Assembly (NCBI GenBank): GCA_014773175.1
Contig: VXCM01001462.1
Location: 37,591-101,590 of the forward strand
Direction: 5' to 3'
Length of the DNA: 64,000 nt
Source: Lucifuga dentata
Lineage: Eukaryota; Chordata; Actinopteri; Ophidiiformes; Bythitidae
This document shows, piece by piece, positions 56,254 through 60,651 of this stretch. Position numbers and translations under genes: made by a program. Within the stretch, counting starts at the first letter, position 1. Each line of letters opens with the position of its first letter. The notes under the pieces were generated by a model, which saw only the letters and a list, made by a program, of their open reading frames with translations, searched no databases and was not told where the DNA came from.

Positions 56254-59200
56254 GCTATGATTACTACTACTACTACTACAACTACTATTACTACTACTAC
56301 TACTGCTATGACTACTACTACTGTGACTATTACTACTATTACTACTACAACTACTACTACTATGACTACTACTACTATGACTATTACTACTACTACTACT
56401 ACAACTACTACTACCACTATGACTACTACTACTACTACTACTACAACTACTACTACTACTACTATGACTACTACTACTATGACTATTACTGCTACTACTA
56501 CTACAACTACTACTACTACTACTACTATGACTATTACTGCTACTACTACTACAACTACTACTACTACTACTATGACTACTACTACGACTATTACTACTAC
56601 TACTACTACTACTACCGCTACTAGTTACAACTGCTTACTATATTTTGTGAAAATATTCATTTATTTTTCCTTTTCATTGCAGCCTTGGAAGTTTGCCTCA
56701 CCACTTTTCACTGCACAACTGTGAAGCATGTGATAAATAACGCTTTCAAATCTCGAATCTACTGCTACTAATAGTAGTAGTAGTATAGTACTGATAACTA
56801 CTACTGCTAATACTCTACTACTACTCCTACTGCTACTACTGCTACTATTACTAATATCACCACCACCACTATTGATAAAATGAATGTAACTCTCAACTGC
56901 TGTGTACTTGTTATTTTAGTGTTTCTTCGGAGGTGTAGTTCGGTTTTAATAACTTCACGCGGAACAACTTCATTCTAATATCTTTTTATTCTCCCGCTTC
57001 TTCTTCCTCCATAATGACTCACTCACTTACTACAACAACCGCAAAGCCTCCGGGGAATTACAGTCCATAACCTGTACGGAAAACTGCAATTTCTCTATAT
57101 TCTTCAAAATATTACATTTTACTAAACATATTCAGCAACACTGTACTTCAGTTAATACTGTGTCATCTGTTACACTAATACTCTACTATTTCTACAACTA
57201 TTAATAATACTAATGCTATGACTACCACTAACATTACAACTACTAGTACTAGTTCTGCTATGACTATTCCTGCTACTACAACTGCTATGACTATTAAAAC
57301 TGCTACAACCTCGAATATGACTACTAACACCAATATTAATAAAACCAGGCAATCAATTTTATTTAAAAAAAAAAAAAAAAAAAAAAAAACATGATTCATA
57401 GACAAAATTGAGGTTGGAAGCAAAAACAGAAGGCCTTTGCAGCAGTTTCAATGTGACTCTTGGATTATTTAGGTTATTAAAGGATGATCCAGATTTGGGC
57501 AGTCTGAGCTCTTCAGATATTGTTCATCAAAAATCTAGAAAGCCCAATGGCAAAGAAAAAAAACAAAAAAAACAATCACCTCTGCTTTTTAATCTACATT
57601 TAATCTGCTGCTAAGAACAGATGTCATTTACCAAAACACTAGATGTGATATTACAAGATGTCATGGAAACCTGGCTGGGGAGTTAGAGGAAAGAGCATTT
57701 TGGTGGGAGCCATAAATATTACCGCAGTAATCAAGTCGATAAATCATATTGCAGATGCCTGGTGGAGGATGCCTGCAGAATGCATCTCTGAATCACCCTT
57801 CCATCACATTCACACTAACCTACTGAAACTGTGCCGATAGACATCATTAAAAATGGCTGTAGGCCATTAGTGAATGTGACATAATAATTCCAAGTACTTT
57901 GGAACTAAATTGGTCATTTATTATTTGCATATTTTTCTGCTGATTTCATATCATTGTTGAAAATGAGAAAATAAGCTCTGCAAACATCTCCCTCTTATAA
58001 CCTCTTTTTAAAAATGACCAACTGCTCTGTTTAATAAGGATGTAAAGGAAGTTGAAGGATAAAGGTGTCATAAATGGAAGAAAGGTTTACATAATTTGAC
58101 CCTGCAGTGAATAAAAAGGCCATCCAATCATTAAAGGGTTGACATTTCAACCTACATGACATGCCTGCCAACCTTTTTTTTACTTGAGTAGTCCAGGTTC
58201 CAAAAGTGAATTTCTTCACTGGATCTTGTAAAAAGACTCATTAGGAAGCAAATCTGCAATGGTGTGAAGCTTCCATCTGTGGGATTATGACTGAATGCCT
58301 CTAAATCAGAATCCTGCCTACACGTAATGATACTGTAGCGCCATGAATCTTCCTTTGGCCCCGGATAACCGGCCCCCGTGGGGAGGGGGAGCCGGTGAGC
58401 AGAGCCGTTCATGACTGGGCTGGGGTGCACCAACTGTCTGAACCTGCAGTCCAGCCATGTGCAAAGAGTTTATACTAGTCTACATGATTATAAAAACAGC
58501 TGGGGAAATTGTGGGCACCCAACAAAACACACTAGACGACCATTACTAAGGACACAACACATCCCCTCATCCATCAATTTAACTTACTCCCATCAGGACA
58601 ACACTATAGGGTACCAAGGGCCTCTAAATCAATTTACAAAAAACCTTTTATTCCAAACACAATAGGCCTCCTCAATAAACTCCACTAATATGTTTATACC
58701 CAAGTCAGCAACCATACTGACTTGTTCTTTGTGTATCTGCTTTCATATTTTGTGTTTTATGTTGTAGATTGCACTGTTGAGATTTGATGTAGTTTTGATG
58801 CTTGATGTGAGACAAAAGACCAACTTCCAGCACGCTGGACAGTAAAAGTATTGTATTGTATTGTATTAGATGAAGTTGTGACATCAGATACTGGGAGAAG
58901 TAATATAAAATGCAAAAAATATACAAACAGGCAGGAGCAAAACAAGGATGTAAAAAAAAAAAAAAAAAANAAAAAAAAAAAAAAAAAAGACTGAGGACAA
59001 GAGACTCTGCGTCGTGAATCTGCAGTTCATGACCTGTCCACTAGTTGTCACCTTTATGTTCCTTTGTTCTCCCCACCTGTTGGTTTCGGATTGTCCCTCC
59101 TCTGCCAGTCACCTGACAGCTGTTTCCCATCTGCAATCACTTCTCTGTATATATATATATATATACAGTATATACAGCCCCTTGTTGCTTTGTTCCTTGC

Positions 59201-60619
59201 CAGATCATCTTGTGTTTTTATGTGTTGTGTGTTTTGTTGTTTCTGACCTGTTCACCATTAGGGTTAGATCTGAGATTACCTGCTTTTGCTCTTTGGATCT
59301 GCTTGCCTGATTCTCTGCCTGGTCAAACCAATATTTTTGACATTGACCTGTTTCACTGGTTGGTGATTATTGTTCTCAGCCTATTTTTTTTTTTTTTTTT
59401 TTTNTTTTTTTTTTTTTTGCCATCCACAGTTAAAGAGTGTTTATTCATGTAATCCTGCCTAAAGCCTGCACTTGAGTCCTCACCCCTGAACCACCCAGTG
59501 ACACTCTGTGGGGACTGGATGAGGTGAAATTGTGAAATGTAGGCCAGGGAATTTTTTTTTTTTTTATTTTACTTTAATTTTAAAATTTCATCAAGGATAC
59601 ATTTTGTGGTGTAATGCAGGCCTTAAATTTGAGAAAATATTGAAGACTGGAAAAGGAAGAGAAAAAGAAAGACCCTAGTCATGAGTTTAACAGTCATTTT
59701 GACCCTGGTTACAAAAGTGTTTGAATATCATGTTAAAAACAGAATATTTGCGTGATACAAATGTCATTGATTCATTTTGATGAACTGATTAATAAAGATT
59801 TTACTCATTCCTATAAAAGACATCAAGTCTGACACTAAATCCAGGCTGGAGCAGTGTTGATGACTGATTCAGGTTGCTATAGCCAACCAACAACGTTTCT
59901 ATGGTAACAGTGGCCTCTCTGATTGGCGGGCTCTCAAAGGTTGTGTTTCACAAACAAATCACGGATAAAATTTAATTTGTTGAGATGGACATTGAAATCT
60001 GAAAAGTCTCAGTAGGAATTTAGCCTAAGCAGAGAAATTCCTGAGCAGAACTTCCCTTTTCTACATACACCTCTGCTGAGACAATGACAATACAAGTAAA
60101 TAAACTGGTCAGAATATTAATATTAATGTTTCTGCAGCTCTGTGCCCTTTTTCTCTACAAAATCTACATTTCTCATAGATATTCTAAAAACAGGCTCATG
60201 GCAATTTGACCTTAAACAGTTAAAATGTTACAGCAAAACAGTTATTTTTAATAATTAAAAGCCCTTTGAATGGCGTCTTGTTCTTTGTTTTTTTGAAGTG
60301 AGCAGACACAGAGCTAAAATGTCATGTTGTGGAAGTGAACTGAACTCCTGATTGCTCATTGTGGGCGTTTAAGATATTTAATCATTGTTGTTGGGTGAAA
60401 ACCTTGAATCTTCAAAAGGTCAACTTTTCAGGACCTGAAAAAAAAAAAACAGCCTTGTTTCTTTGTTTTGTTTGTGTTCAAGTCAGGCTTCATTAATTCA
60501 AGGACTGGCAAGTTTTCTTTCAGTTGAAGCCAGAGCATGAAGATGGATATAATCCTAATTACAAGCTGTAATGTGCTAATTGGAAAATACTGATGCTATT
60601 TTCATTTACTATATAGTTT

Positions 60620-60651
<32 letters not shown>

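Noticed and set aside
56116..56724. A 202-residue open frame, almost all threonine, and overlapping Tyr- and Val-rich frames
   Set aside because: They are translations of the ACT trinucleotide repeat in three frames and on both strands.
58255..58435. A functional 28S rRNA gene
   Set aside because: Only about 180 diverged bases are present and no other rDNA surrounds them.
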